Of a DNA stretch of 6,235 bases, positions 1 through 5,437 are shown in pieces. Each line of letters begins with the position of its first letter. The first letter of the stretch is position 1. The translations under genes and the position numbers were made by a program. Below the pieces are notes generated by a model, which saw nothing but the letters and a program-made list of their open reading frames with translations, was not told the DNA's origin and searched no databases. Source of the DNA: Pseudomonadota bacterium (lineage in GTDB: Bacteria; Pseudomonadota; Alphaproteobacteria; Rhodospirillales; Casp-alpha2). The stretch covers positions 1 through 6,235 of the forward strand of contig JAQBZY010000090.1 in NCBI GenBank assembly GCA_027620395.1, given 5' to 3'.

Positions 1-51
1 GACGAGGACGGCGACATGGTGTTCGAGGACGTCGAAGCCACCGAGGACTGA
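1..51 (+). CDS. rpoZ: RNA polymerase omega subunit, C-terminal end (partial)
   Basis: Frame 1 reads 16 codons, DEDGDMVFEDVEATED, and then TGA at 49-51; the gene begins outside the window. The tail is strongly acidic, as the non-conserved C-terminus of alphaproteobacterial omega subunits often is. The omega subunit helps assemble RNA polymerase by chaperoning the beta-prime subunit. The tail itself has no diagnostic motif, so the identification rests mainly on position: rpoZ is very commonly the gene directly before rsh in Alphaproteobacteria and also in many other Proteobacteria. Any other gene with an acidic end would look similar. The frame and stop are certain; the product name is an inference. 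Confidence 0.6.
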   Translation, partial: DEDGDMVFEDVEATED

Positions 52-117
52 CCCCCTTAGTCGCTTCGCCAGCTTCCGAGAGACGCCTCTAATCATTCAC
101 GAAAATACGTGCGCGCC

Positions 118-145
118 AGCCCGGGCATGATACTGTGGCCGGGCT
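118..145 (+). promoter_or_regulatory. Inverted repeat abutting the rsh start codon
   Basis: AGCCCGG (118-124) and CCGGGCT (139-145) are a perfect 7-bp inverted repeat around a 14-base loop, and the second arm ends on the base before the rsh ATG. No purine-rich Shine-Dalgarno stretch lies in the usual place. If transcribed, the hairpin would sit on the ribosome landing site and could hold down Rsh translation. The remaining gap sequence (52-117) shows no convincing promoter. The structure is visible in the sequence, while its function is a guess. Confidence 0.35.
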
Positions 146-2305
146 ATGCTGCGTCAGTTCGAACTTCTCGAGAAGATCAAATCCTACGATCCGCAAGCGA
201 ACGAGGATATGATCAACCGCGCCTATGTGTTTGCCATGAAGGCGCACGGCTCGCAGAAGCGGGCCTCCGGCGATCCATATTTCTCCCACCCGATCGAAGT
301 CGCCGGCATCCTGACCCGCTATAAGGTCGACACGGCCACCATCGTGACCGCGCTTTTGCACGACACGATCGAGGACACAGCCGCGACCTATGACGAAATA
401 TCCAAGCAATTCAACGAGGAAATAGCGCGGCTGGTCGACGGCGTCACTAAGCTGACGCGGATAAGCTTCGTGTCCGACCAGGCCAAGCAGGCGGAAAATT
501 TCCGCAAATTCCTGCTCGCCATGTCGGAAGACATCCGGGTGCTGTTGGTCAAGCTGGCCGACCGACTGCACAACATGCAGACCCTCAAACACGTCAAGAA
601 AGCCGAAACCCGCCAGCGCATCGCGCTCGAGACCATGGAAATCTACGCTCCTTTGGCCGAACGCATCGGCATGGGCGAGATCAAGAACGAACTGGAAGAT
701 CTGGCGTTCGCGGAATTGAACCCGGATGCTCGGAAATCAGTGGTCAGGCGCTTGGATTTCCTACGCCAGCACGGCGAGGGCCTGGTCGAACGGATCATCG
801 ACGGGCTCCGCAAGCTGAGCGCCAAAAGCGGCATCGAGGCTGAAATTCACGGCCGCGAGAAGACGGCGCATTCGATCTGGCAGAAGATGCAGCGCAATGA
901 CGTCGGCTTCGAGCAACTTGCCGACATCATGGCGTTCCGGATCATCGTCGGCAGCATCGACGACTGTTATCGGATGCTGGGCGTCATCCACGGCGCCTAC
1001 CGAACCGTGCCGGGCCGCTTCAAGGACTACATCTCGACACCGAAGCCGAATGGCTACAGATCCTTGCACACTGGCGTGTTCGGCCCGGAAAACCATCGAA
1101 TCGAGTTGCAAATCCGGACCCAGGAAATGCATGAGATCGCCGAGAACGGCGTCGCCGCGCACTGGAACTATAAGGACGGCGGCAGGCCCGATGCGGCTAG
1201 GCAGGACGGACCGCAATACCGCTGGTTGCGGGAGCTTTTGGAAATCCTGGAAACGGCGCCAAATCCCGAGGAATTCCTTGAGCACACCAAGCTCGAGATG
1301 TTCAAGGATCAGGTATTCTGCTTCACACCGCGCGGCGATCTGATCAACCTGCCTCGCGGCGCGACGCCGGTCGATTTCGCCTACGCGGTGCATTCGGAAA
1401 TTGGCGATAGCTGCGTCGGCGCCAAGATCAACGGTCGCATGATGCCGCTCCGGACCGAACTCCGGAACGGCGATCAGGTCGAGGTCATCACGTCTAAGGC
1501 GCAGACGCCGTCGCCGACCTGGGACCGCTTCGTCGTCACCGGCAAGGCGCGGGCGCACATCCGCCGCTTCGTCCGCACCCAGGAGCGCGACCAATACCAC
1601 AGCTTGGGCCGCTCGATGCTACAGCGTGCTTTCAAGGAAACCGGCTACGAGTTTACGGAAAAAGGACTATCCGGCGTCCTTAAGACGTTCTCTCAACCCT
1701 CCGTCGAGGATCTGGCGGCACAAGTCGGCGCCGGCCATATCACGGCGCGCGCGGTCGCGGAAGCGGTCTATCCGGGCCTCAAGAACCAGCCCCGGAACGA
1801 CAAGGTGGTGCCCTTGGGCAAGAGCCGTGGCACGGCCAAGGCCGGCTCGGCCGGTGCCATTCCGATCAAGGGCCTGATCCCCGGGATGGCGATGCATTTC
1901 CCGAATTGCTGCCATCCGCTGCCGGGCGACCGCATCGTCGGCATTGTGACCACTGGGCGCGGCGTCACCATTCACACCATCGATTGCGACAAGCTTGAGC
2001 AATACAACAACGAGCCCGAGCGCTGGCTCGACGTCGGTTGGGACAACAATGCCGGCGATGGCGGCTCCAGAGTCGGCCGGGTCGCCGTGACGGTGGCCAA
2101 CACGCCGGGTTCGCTCGGCGATCTTTCGACCATCATCGCCAAGAACGGCGGCAATATCACCAATCTCAAGATCACCGACCGGCAGCTCGATTTCTTCGAC
2201 ATGCTGATCGATATCGAGGTCAAGAACGTCAAGCACCTCGCCGACATCATCGCCGCGCTGCGGGCCTCGACGGCCATCAACACAGTGGACCGGGCCAGGG
2301 GGTAG
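146..2305 (+). CDS. rsh: Bifunctional (p)ppGpp synthetase/hydrolase (RelA/SpoT homologue)
   Basis: This 719-residue cytoplasmic enzyme makes (p)ppGpp from ATP and GDP/GTP and also degrades it, setting the stringent response. The N-terminal HD hydrolase domain looks intact: H48, H72-D73, E76-D77 and D139 in KLADRLHNM. The synthetase domain follows at about 230-345, with D260, the RFKD motif at 291-294, Y304 in NGYRSLHT and E320 in IELQIRT. An RXKD motif (rather than the EXDD of RelA) marks the bifunctional Rsh/SpoT type. A TGS domain spans about 389-451, a zinc-finger-like region has C588, C589, H610 and C614, and an ACT domain covers about 644-717. The ATG at 146 gives the usual alphaproteobacterial N-terminus (MLRQFELLEKI), although no clear ribosome binding site precedes it. 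The length is normal for the family. It follows probable rpoZ by 94 bases. Also annotated as relA or spoT in other genomes. Confidence 0.97.
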   Translation: MLRQFELLEKIKSYDPQANEDMINRAYVFAMKAHGSQKRASGDPYFSHPIEVAGILTRYKVDTATIVTALLHDTIEDTAATYDEISKQFNEEIARLVDGVTKLTRISFVSDQAKQAENFRKFLLAMSEDIRVLLVKLADRLHNMQTLKHVKKAETRQRIALETMEIYAPLAERIGMGEIKNELEDLAFAELNPDARKSVVRRLDFLRQHGEGLVERIIDGLRKLSAKSGIEAEIHGREKTAHSIWQKMQRNDVGFEQLADIMAFRIIVGSIDDCYRMLGVIHGAYRTVPGRFKDYISTPKPNGYRSLHTGVFGPENHRIELQIRTQEMHEIAENGVAAHWNYKDGGRPDAARQDGPQYRWLRELLEILETAPNPEEFLEHTKLEMFKDQVFCFTPRGDLINLPRGATPVDFAYAVHSEIGDSCVGAKINGRMMPLRTELRNGDQVEVITSKAQTPSPTWDRFVVTGKARAHIRRFVRTQERDQYHSLGRSMLQRAFKETGYEFTEKGLSGVLKTFSQPSVEDLAAQVGAGHITARAVAEAVYPGLKNQPRNDKVVPLGKSRGTAKAGSAGAIPIKGLIPGMAMHFPNCCHPLPGDRIVGIVTTGRGVTIHTIDCDKLEQYNNEPERWLDVGWDNNAGDGGSRVGRVAVTVANTPGSLGDLSTIIAKNGGNITNLKITDRQLDFFDMLIDIEVKNVKHLADIIAALRASTAINTVDRARG

Positions 2306-2310
2306 GGAAC

Positions 2311-2322
2311 TCTCCTAGGAGA
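2311..2322. other. 12-bp perfect palindrome after rsh
   Basis: TCTCCTAGGAGA is a perfect palindrome five bases after the rsh stop codon. As RNA it could form at most a four-pair stem with a CUAG loop, and it is followed by only three T residues, so it is a poor intrinsic terminator. It might be a protein binding site or chance. I assign no function. Confidence 0.35.
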
Positions 2323-2327
2323 TTTCC

Positions 2328-2456
2328 GGCCCCTCTCACCCAACCTCTCACCCATGCCTGGGGGCGAGGGGGATTCCCTTCCGCTCCTCCAGACCAGCAG
2401 AGCGCACTTCTTTTCCTCTCCCCCGCAGACGGGGGAGAGGTTAGGTGAGGGGGGCC
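2328..2456. repeat. BIME-like pair of inverted hairpin repeats
   Basis: Two copies of a 42-bp unit lie head to head: 2328-2369 and, inverted, 2415-2456, with a 45-bp spacer. The outer 26 bp of each (2328-2353 against 2431-2456) match at 23 of 26 positions. Each unit carries its own hairpin with ten-base arms and a six-base loop. The right one, CCTCTCCCCC/GGGGGAGAGG (2415-2424/2431-2440), is perfect and can gain one more pair; the left one (2344-2353/2360-2369) has two mismatches. The loops differ while the stems are kept, which points to a repeat family with selected or recently copied stems. C-rich repeats of this general kind are scattered between genes in many alphaproteobacterial genomes. 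No T-run follows, so it is not a typical terminator, although it could protect the rsh transcript 3' end. Confidence 0.8.
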
Positions 2457-2481
2457 AAATTGTTGCCTAACGCGCAAGCCA

Positions 2482-2511
2482 TTGCCGACAAGGGGCTTCG
2501 GGCGTTACAAC
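2482..2511 (+). promoter_or_regulatory. Weak promoter candidate for pdxJ
   Basis: TTGCCG (2482-2487) resembles a -35 box and TACAAC (2506-2511) a -10 box, 18 bases apart; each matches the sigma-70 consensus at four of six positions. The start of transcription would fall near 2518, giving a leader of about 40 bases. The gap and repeat element after rsh make a separate promoter for pdxJ plausible, but the match is weak. Confidence 0.25.
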
Positions 2512-2538
2512 TCTCGGCACGGGCATGAGAACACAGAC

Positions 2539-2546
2539 AAGGGGAG
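2539..2546 (+). promoter_or_regulatory. Ribosome binding site of pdxJ
   Basis: AAGGGGAG ends ten bases before the ATG at 2557. It is the best purine-rich stretch in the leader and supports that start over an in-frame TTG at 2482, which would add 25 residues unlike the family. Confidence 0.6.
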
Positions 2547-2556
2547 AGCCGGCCGG

Positions 2557-3312
2557 ATGAGCAGGGAACTTCGTCTTGGCGTCAACATCGACCACGTGGC
2601 GACGATCCGCAACGCACGCGGCGGCGGCCATCCGGACCCGGTGCACGCCGCTAAAATGGCCGAGAAGGCCGGCGCCGACGGCGTCACGGCGCATCTCCGC
2701 GAAGACCGCCGGCACATATCCGACAGCGATATCGCCAGGCTGATGGAGGCCATCGAGCTGCCGCTGAATCTGGAAATCGCCGCCACCAATGAGATGCTGG
2801 CCACAGCACTCCTTCACAAGCCGCACGCGGCCTGCATCGTTCCGGAAAAGCGCGAGGAACGCACCACCGAGGGCGGCCTCGACGTTGCCGGCGGCAAGGC
2901 CACGCTGGCCCCGATCATCGGCCGGCTCAAGGATGCCGGGATCAGGGTCTCGCTGTTCGTCGAGCCCGACGCCCGCCAGCTCGACGCAGCGGCCGAATTG
3001 GCGGCCGATATCGTCGAACTGCATACCGGACGCTATTGCGACACCGTGGCTGCGACCCGCGACGCCGAGCTCCGGCGGATCATCCGCGCCGCCCAGCATG
3101 CCCACGCGGCCGGGCTGGAATGTCACGCCGGGCATGGGCTGACCTTCGATACCGTGGGGCCAGTGGCGGCGATCGGCGAGGTCGTCGAGCTCAACATCGG
3201 CCACTTCTTGATCGGCGAAGCCATATTCAGCGGTCTCGACAGCGCCATCTGCAGGATGCGGGCGCTGATGGATCAGGCGAGAGCCATGACCGGCGCTCAG
3301 CAGTCGGCGTGA
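2557..3312 (+). CDS. pdxJ: Pyridoxine 5'-phosphate synthase
   Basis: This 251-residue cytoplasmic TIM-barrel enzyme condenses 1-deoxyxylulose 5-phosphate with 3-amino-1-hydroxyacetone 1-phosphate to give pyridoxine 5'-phosphate, the last ring-forming step of DXP-dependent vitamin B6 synthesis. The N-terminus RLGVNIDHVATIRNARGG is the classic PdxJ opening. Residues matching known active-site positions are present: H46, R48 and H53 in the TAHLREDRRHI segment, E73 in LNLEI, and H193 in the AGHGL loop. The phosphate-binding end, ELNIGHFLIGEAIF (211-224), is intact. The ATG at 2557 was chosen because it has a ribosome binding site and starts the protein where the family starts. Its stop overlaps the acpS start in the sequence GTGA, so the two genes are probably co-translated. 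The pairing with acpS is widespread in Proteobacteria. Confidence 0.97.
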   Translation: MSRELRLGVNIDHVATIRNARGGGHPDPVHAAKMAEKAGADGVTAHLREDRRHISDSDIARLMEAIELPLNLEIAATNEMLATALLHKPHAACIVPEKREERTTEGGLDVAGGKATLAPIIGRLKDAGIRVSLFVEPDARQLDAAAELAADIVELHTGRYCDTVAATRDAELRRIIRAAQHAHAAGLECHAGHGLTFDTVGPVAAIGEVVELNIGHFLIGEAIFSGLDSAICRMRALMDQARAMTGAQQSA

Positions 3313-3710
3313 TCATCGGCGTCGGCACCGATCTGTGTGACATCCGGCGCATCGAAAAGACGCTTGTGCGCTTCGGCGATCGCTTCATCGAACGGCTTTA
3401 CGATCCTTACCAAATCGAGAAGGCGCGGCGCCGGTCGAACCAGGCGGCGTCGCTGGCGCAAAGCTTCGCCGCCAAGGAAGCCTGCGCCAAGGCCTTGGGC
3501 ACCGGCTTTCGCCAGGGTGTTTTCTGGCGCGACATGGTGGTCATGAACCATCCAGGCGGTCAGCCCTACATGCGGCTCACGGGCGGCGCGCTCGATAGGC
3601 TCAAGGCGTTGACGCCAGCCGGCATGACGGCCAGAATCGATGTTTCGCAGACCGACGAATACCCGATGGCGCACGCCATCGTCATCATTTCCGCCGATCC
3701 GGCGGCCTAG
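3309..3710 (+). CDS. acpS: Holo-[acyl-carrier-protein] synthase
   Basis: This 133-residue enzyme moves the 4'-phosphopantetheine arm of coenzyme A onto a serine of acyl carrier protein, switching on fatty acid synthesis. The two metal-binding motifs of the AcpS family are present: IIGVGTDLCDIRRIE with D8, and FAAKEACAKALGTG with E57. The start is a GTG at 3309 inside the pdxJ stop (GTGA), which gives the family's usual MIIGVGTDL opening; there is no clear ribosome binding site, so translation probably depends on pdxJ. The same frame stays open upstream to 3036, but that part overlaps pdxJ and is not AcpS-like. The C-terminus ends ISADPAA, and those codons with their stop are the first copy of a four-copy 24-bp tandem repeat. 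Confidence 0.95.
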   Translation: MIIGVGTDLCDIRRIEKTLVRFGDRFIERLYDPYQIEKARRRSNQAASLAQSFAAKEACAKALGTGFRQGVFWRDMVVMNHPGGQPYMRLTGGALDRLKALTPAGMTARIDVSQTDEYPMAHAIVIISADPAA

Positions 3711-3782
3711 ATTTCCGCCAATCCGGCGGCCTAGATTTCCGCCGATCCGGCGGCCTAAATTTCCGCTGATCCGGCGGCCTAG
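3687..3782. repeat. Four-copy 24-bp tandem repeat spanning the acpS stop codon
   Basis: Four adjacent 24-bp units lie at 3687-3710, 3711-3734, 3735-3758 and 3759-3782. Each starts ATTTCCGCC (ATTTCCGCT in unit 4) and ends CCGGCGGCCTAG or CCGGCGGCCTAA. Units 2 and 4 each differ from unit 1 at one base, and unit 3 differs only in its final base. Unit 1 encodes the last seven residues of AcpS plus its stop. Because 24 is a multiple of three, every copy keeps the frame and repeats the stop: TAG, TAG, TAA, TAG. Each unit can fold as CCGCC-GATCC-GGCGG, a five-pair stem with a five-base loop (one G-U pair in unit 4). This looks like slippage or unequal exchange that copied the gene end outward. Confidence 0.9.
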
Positions 3783-3790
3783 CCTTTGCC

Positions 3791-3903
3791 CGTCACTCTG
3801 GGCTTGTCCCGGAGCCCATTCTCCGGTCAATGGACCCCGGAACGGGTCCGGGACAGGCCCGGAACCCCCGATCGAGTCAGGGGCAGGCGAGTTCGGGGTG
3901 ACG
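3791..3903. repeat. Palindromic intergenic repeat with a long stem
   Basis: The element is bounded by CGTCAC (3791-3796) and GTGACG (3898-3903). Inside it, 3797-3817 pairs with 3844-3863 over 20 base pairs, with two G-U pairs and one bulged G at 3814. The loop holds a further small hairpin, TCCGG (3822-3826) with CCGGA (3837-3841), ending in an AATG loop. The wording GGGCTTGTCCCGGAGCCC and its inverted partner resemble the 'cgtca...gggcttg(t/a)cccgg...tgacg' intergenic palindromes that I recall from many alphaproteobacterial genomes. No transposase is present, so if mobile it would move in trans. Its position between acpS and lepB adds to the spacing within an often compact gene block. Confidence 0.75.
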
Positions 3904-3940
3904 CAAAAGGGCGAAAACTGCCCGCCGCACCGGCAATTTC

Positions 3941-3969
3941 TTGACAGTCCGGGGCCATGCTGGCTTGAT
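3941..3969 (+). promoter_or_regulatory. Promoter candidate for lepB-rnc-era
   Basis: A perfect -35 box, TTGACA (3941-3946), preceded by C, is followed after 17 bases by CTTGAT (3964-3969), which matches the -10 consensus at three of six positions. Alphaproteobacterial housekeeping promoters commonly pair a strong -35 with a loose -10 box. Transcription would begin near 3976 and leave a leader of about 68 bases. It lies just after the repeat block that separates acpS from lepB, which is where a new promoter would be needed. Confidence 0.5.
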
Positions 3970-4030
3970 CCCCGGCGCTCGCGAACCCGCCGAAATTGGC
4001 CAAGGGATTGTGGAGCGAAGATTCGAGGGT

Positions 4031-4034
4031 AGGG
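4031..4034 (+). promoter_or_regulatory. Ribosome binding site of lepB
   Basis: AGGG (4031-4034), within the purine-rich stretch GAGGGTAGGG, ends nine bases before the ATG at 4044. It favours that start, or the adjacent ATG at 4047, over in-frame TTG codons at 3996 and 4008. Confidence 0.5.
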
Positions 4035-4043
4035 CGCCGGCTG

Positions 4044-4754
4044 ATGATGGATACACTTAGAACGGTGCTTTACGCGGTCTTGATCGCGCTTGGCATCCGA
4101 GTTATCGCCTTTGAGCCATTCTCGATCCCGTCGGGGTCGATGATCCCGACCCTGTTGGTCGGCGATTATCTGTTCGTTTCCAAATATTCCTACGGTTACA
4201 GCCGCTATTCGCTGCCGTTCGGGCTGCCGCTGGTGCCGGGCGAGCGGATCTTGTTCACGGAACCGGTTCGCGGCGACGTCGCCGTCTTCAAACTGCCGAC
4301 AGACAATTCGACCGACTACATCAAACGCATCGTCGGACTGCCCGGCGACCGCATCCAGGTCAAGGGCGGCATCCTGCATATTAACGACACACCGGTTAAA
4401 AGGCGCCAGATCGAGGATTTCGTGAATGAGATCTCGCCCGGCTATTTCGAGCGCAAGAAGCGCTATGTCGAAACCCTGCCAAACGGCGCCGAGCACCTGA
4501 TCGTCGAGGAAACGGACAGCGGCCAGGCCGACAACACGCCGGTTTTCACGGTGCCGCCTGGGCACTATTTTGGAATGGGCGATAACCGCGACAATTCGAG
4601 TGATTCCCGCTTTCAGCATGTCGGCTTCATTCCGCGCGAGAATCTGGTCGGGCGGGCCGAATTCCTGTTCTTCTCGATCGACGGCTCGCCGTGGATGATC
4701 TGGACCTGGTTCGACAAGCTGCGCCCGGCTAGGTTCTTCTCGGCGGTCAAATGA
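4044..4754 (+). CDS. lepB: Signal peptidase I
   Basis: This 236-residue inner-membrane serine protease cuts signal peptides from secreted proteins on the outer face of the membrane. A single N-terminal hydrophobic segment (about 5-23, LRTVLYAVLIALGIRVIAF) anchors it. The nucleophile box IPSGSMIPTLLVGD holds S32 as the catalytic serine, with S30 matching the oxyanion-hole serine of the E. coli enzyme. The general base is K94 in DYIKRIVGLPGDRI, and the last conserved box is GDNRDNSSDSR (179-189). It has one membrane segment, as in most alphaproteobacterial forms, rather than the two of E. coli. The C-terminus is aromatic-rich (W217, W220, W222). A second ATG follows directly at 4047, so the start could be one codon later. 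Its stop overlaps the rnc start as ATGA, the standard lepB-rnc coupling. Confidence 0.97.
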   Translation: MMDTLRTVLYAVLIALGIRVIAFEPFSIPSGSMIPTLLVGDYLFVSKYSYGYSRYSLPFGLPLVPGERILFTEPVRGDVAVFKLPTDNSTDYIKRIVGLPGDRIQVKGGILHINDTPVKRRQIEDFVNEISPGYFERKKRYVETLPNGAEHLIVEETDSGQADNTPVFTVPPGHYFGMGDNRDNSSDSRFQHVGFIPRENLVGRAEFLFFSIDGSPWMIWTWFDKLRPARFFSAVK

Positions 4755-5437
4755 GCGATCTCGACGCGCTTCAGGAGCGGCTCGGCTATCGGTTCCAGGA
4801 GCAAAGCCGGTTGCAGCGCGCGCTGACGCACTCAAGCGCCACGCAAAACCGGGGCAATTCCAACGAGCGGCTCGAATTTCTCGGCGACCGGGTACTTGGC
4901 CTGATCATCGCCGGGATGCTGATCGAGATATTCCCGGACGAGGACGAGGGCGAACTCGGCTACCGCTTCACGGCCTTGGCGCAACAGGGTGCGCTGGCCC
5001 GGGTCGCCGACGACATCGGGATCAGCGGGTATATCGAGATGTCGGACGGCGAGATCGGTTCCGGCGGCCGCGACAATCCGAGCGTCACCGCCGACGCCTT
5101 GGAGGCCATCATCGCGGCCATGTATCTGGACGGAGGGTTGGCGCCGGCGGAAACCTTCATCCGGGCGCATTGGACAAGGATGGTCCAGGATAACCGCCAT
5201 CCGCCGAAGGATCCGAAGACCCGGCTACAGGAATGGGCGCAGGGGTTGGGACTGCCATTGCCGGCCTACGGCATCACCGAGCGCGAAGGGCCCGACCATC
5301 AACCGCTGTTCACGGTCTCGGTCCGGGTCGCCGGCCAGGCGCCGCTAGCGGGGCAGGGCGGCAACAAACGGGCCGCCGAGCAGGCCGCCGCCGAGGCCAT
5401 GCTGGCGGCGATCGAAACCGAAAGGACAACGCCATGA
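4751..5437 (+). CDS. rnc: Ribonuclease III
   Basis: This 228-residue endonuclease cuts double-stranded RNA, including the rRNA precursor and some mRNAs, and works as a dimer needing magnesium. The catalytic domain (about 1-150) carries the signature NERLEFLGDRVLGL, with E39, E42 and D46, and the second metal-binding pair D115 and E118 in TADALEAIIAAMYLDGG; all expected acidic residues are present. A double-stranded RNA-binding domain fills about 153-222, with the typical KTRLQEWAQ start and the GGNKRAAEQAAAEAML end, whose lysine and arginine contact RNA. Length is normal. It starts within the lepB stop and ends within the era start, both as ATGA. In E. coli RNase III controls its own operon by cutting the leader RNA; whether that happens here is not shown. 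Confidence 0.97.
   Translation: MSDLDALQERLGYRFQEQSRLQRALTHSSATQNRGNSNERLEFLGDRVLGLIIAGMLIEIFPDEDEGELGYRFTALAQQGALARVADDIGISGYIEMSDGEIGSGGRDNPSVTADALEAIIAAMYLDGGLAPAETFIRAHWTRMVQDNRHPPKDPKTRLQEWAQGLGLPLPAYGITEREGPDHQPLFTVSVRVAGQAPLAGQGGNKRAAEQAAAEAMLAAIETERTTP

Noticed and set aside
761..1600. A 279-codon open frame on the minus strand inside rsh
   Set aside because: It is antisense to the conserved synthetase and TGS regions of Rsh, is rich in R, A, D and V as expected for a GC shadow frame, and shows no family motif.
2415..2440. Intrinsic terminator for rsh
   Set aside because: The hairpin is strong, but no run of T follows on either strand; it is better explained as part of the inverted repeat pair.
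2482..2556. Extension of pdxJ to an upstream TTG
   Set aside because: The added 25 residues do not resemble PdxJ, and AAGGGGAG before the ATG at 2557 supports the shorter protein that begins like the family.
2525..2560. An 11-codon open frame (MRTQTRGEPAG) whose stop overlaps the pdxJ start, possible leader peptide
   Set aside because: No ribosome binding site precedes it, it lacks regulatory codon runs, and a frame this short is expected by chance.
3909..3923. Small hairpin GGGC/GCCC ahead of the lepB promoter
   Set aside because: Four base pairs with a seven-base loop is not distinguishable from chance in GC-rich DNA.
3640..4032. A 130-codon + strand frame covering the acpS end and the repeats
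   Set aside because: It overlaps acpS in another frame and consists mostly of the translated tandem repeat (FPPIRRPR units) and palindromic element; no ribosome binding site or homology signal.
3996..4043. Extension of lepB to a TTG at 3996
   Set aside because: The extra 16 residues are polar and precede the membrane anchor without family support; the ATG pair at 4044/4047 follows a purine-rich ribosome binding site.
3297..4835. A 512-codon open frame on the minus strand across pdxJ end, acpS, the intergenic repeats and lepB
   Set aside because: It lies opposite three well-identified genes, has no recognisable domain, and stays open because GC-rich codon bias and the in-phase 24-bp repeat supply few stops. 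The translation is low-complexity where it crosses the repeat (GRRIGGN units).
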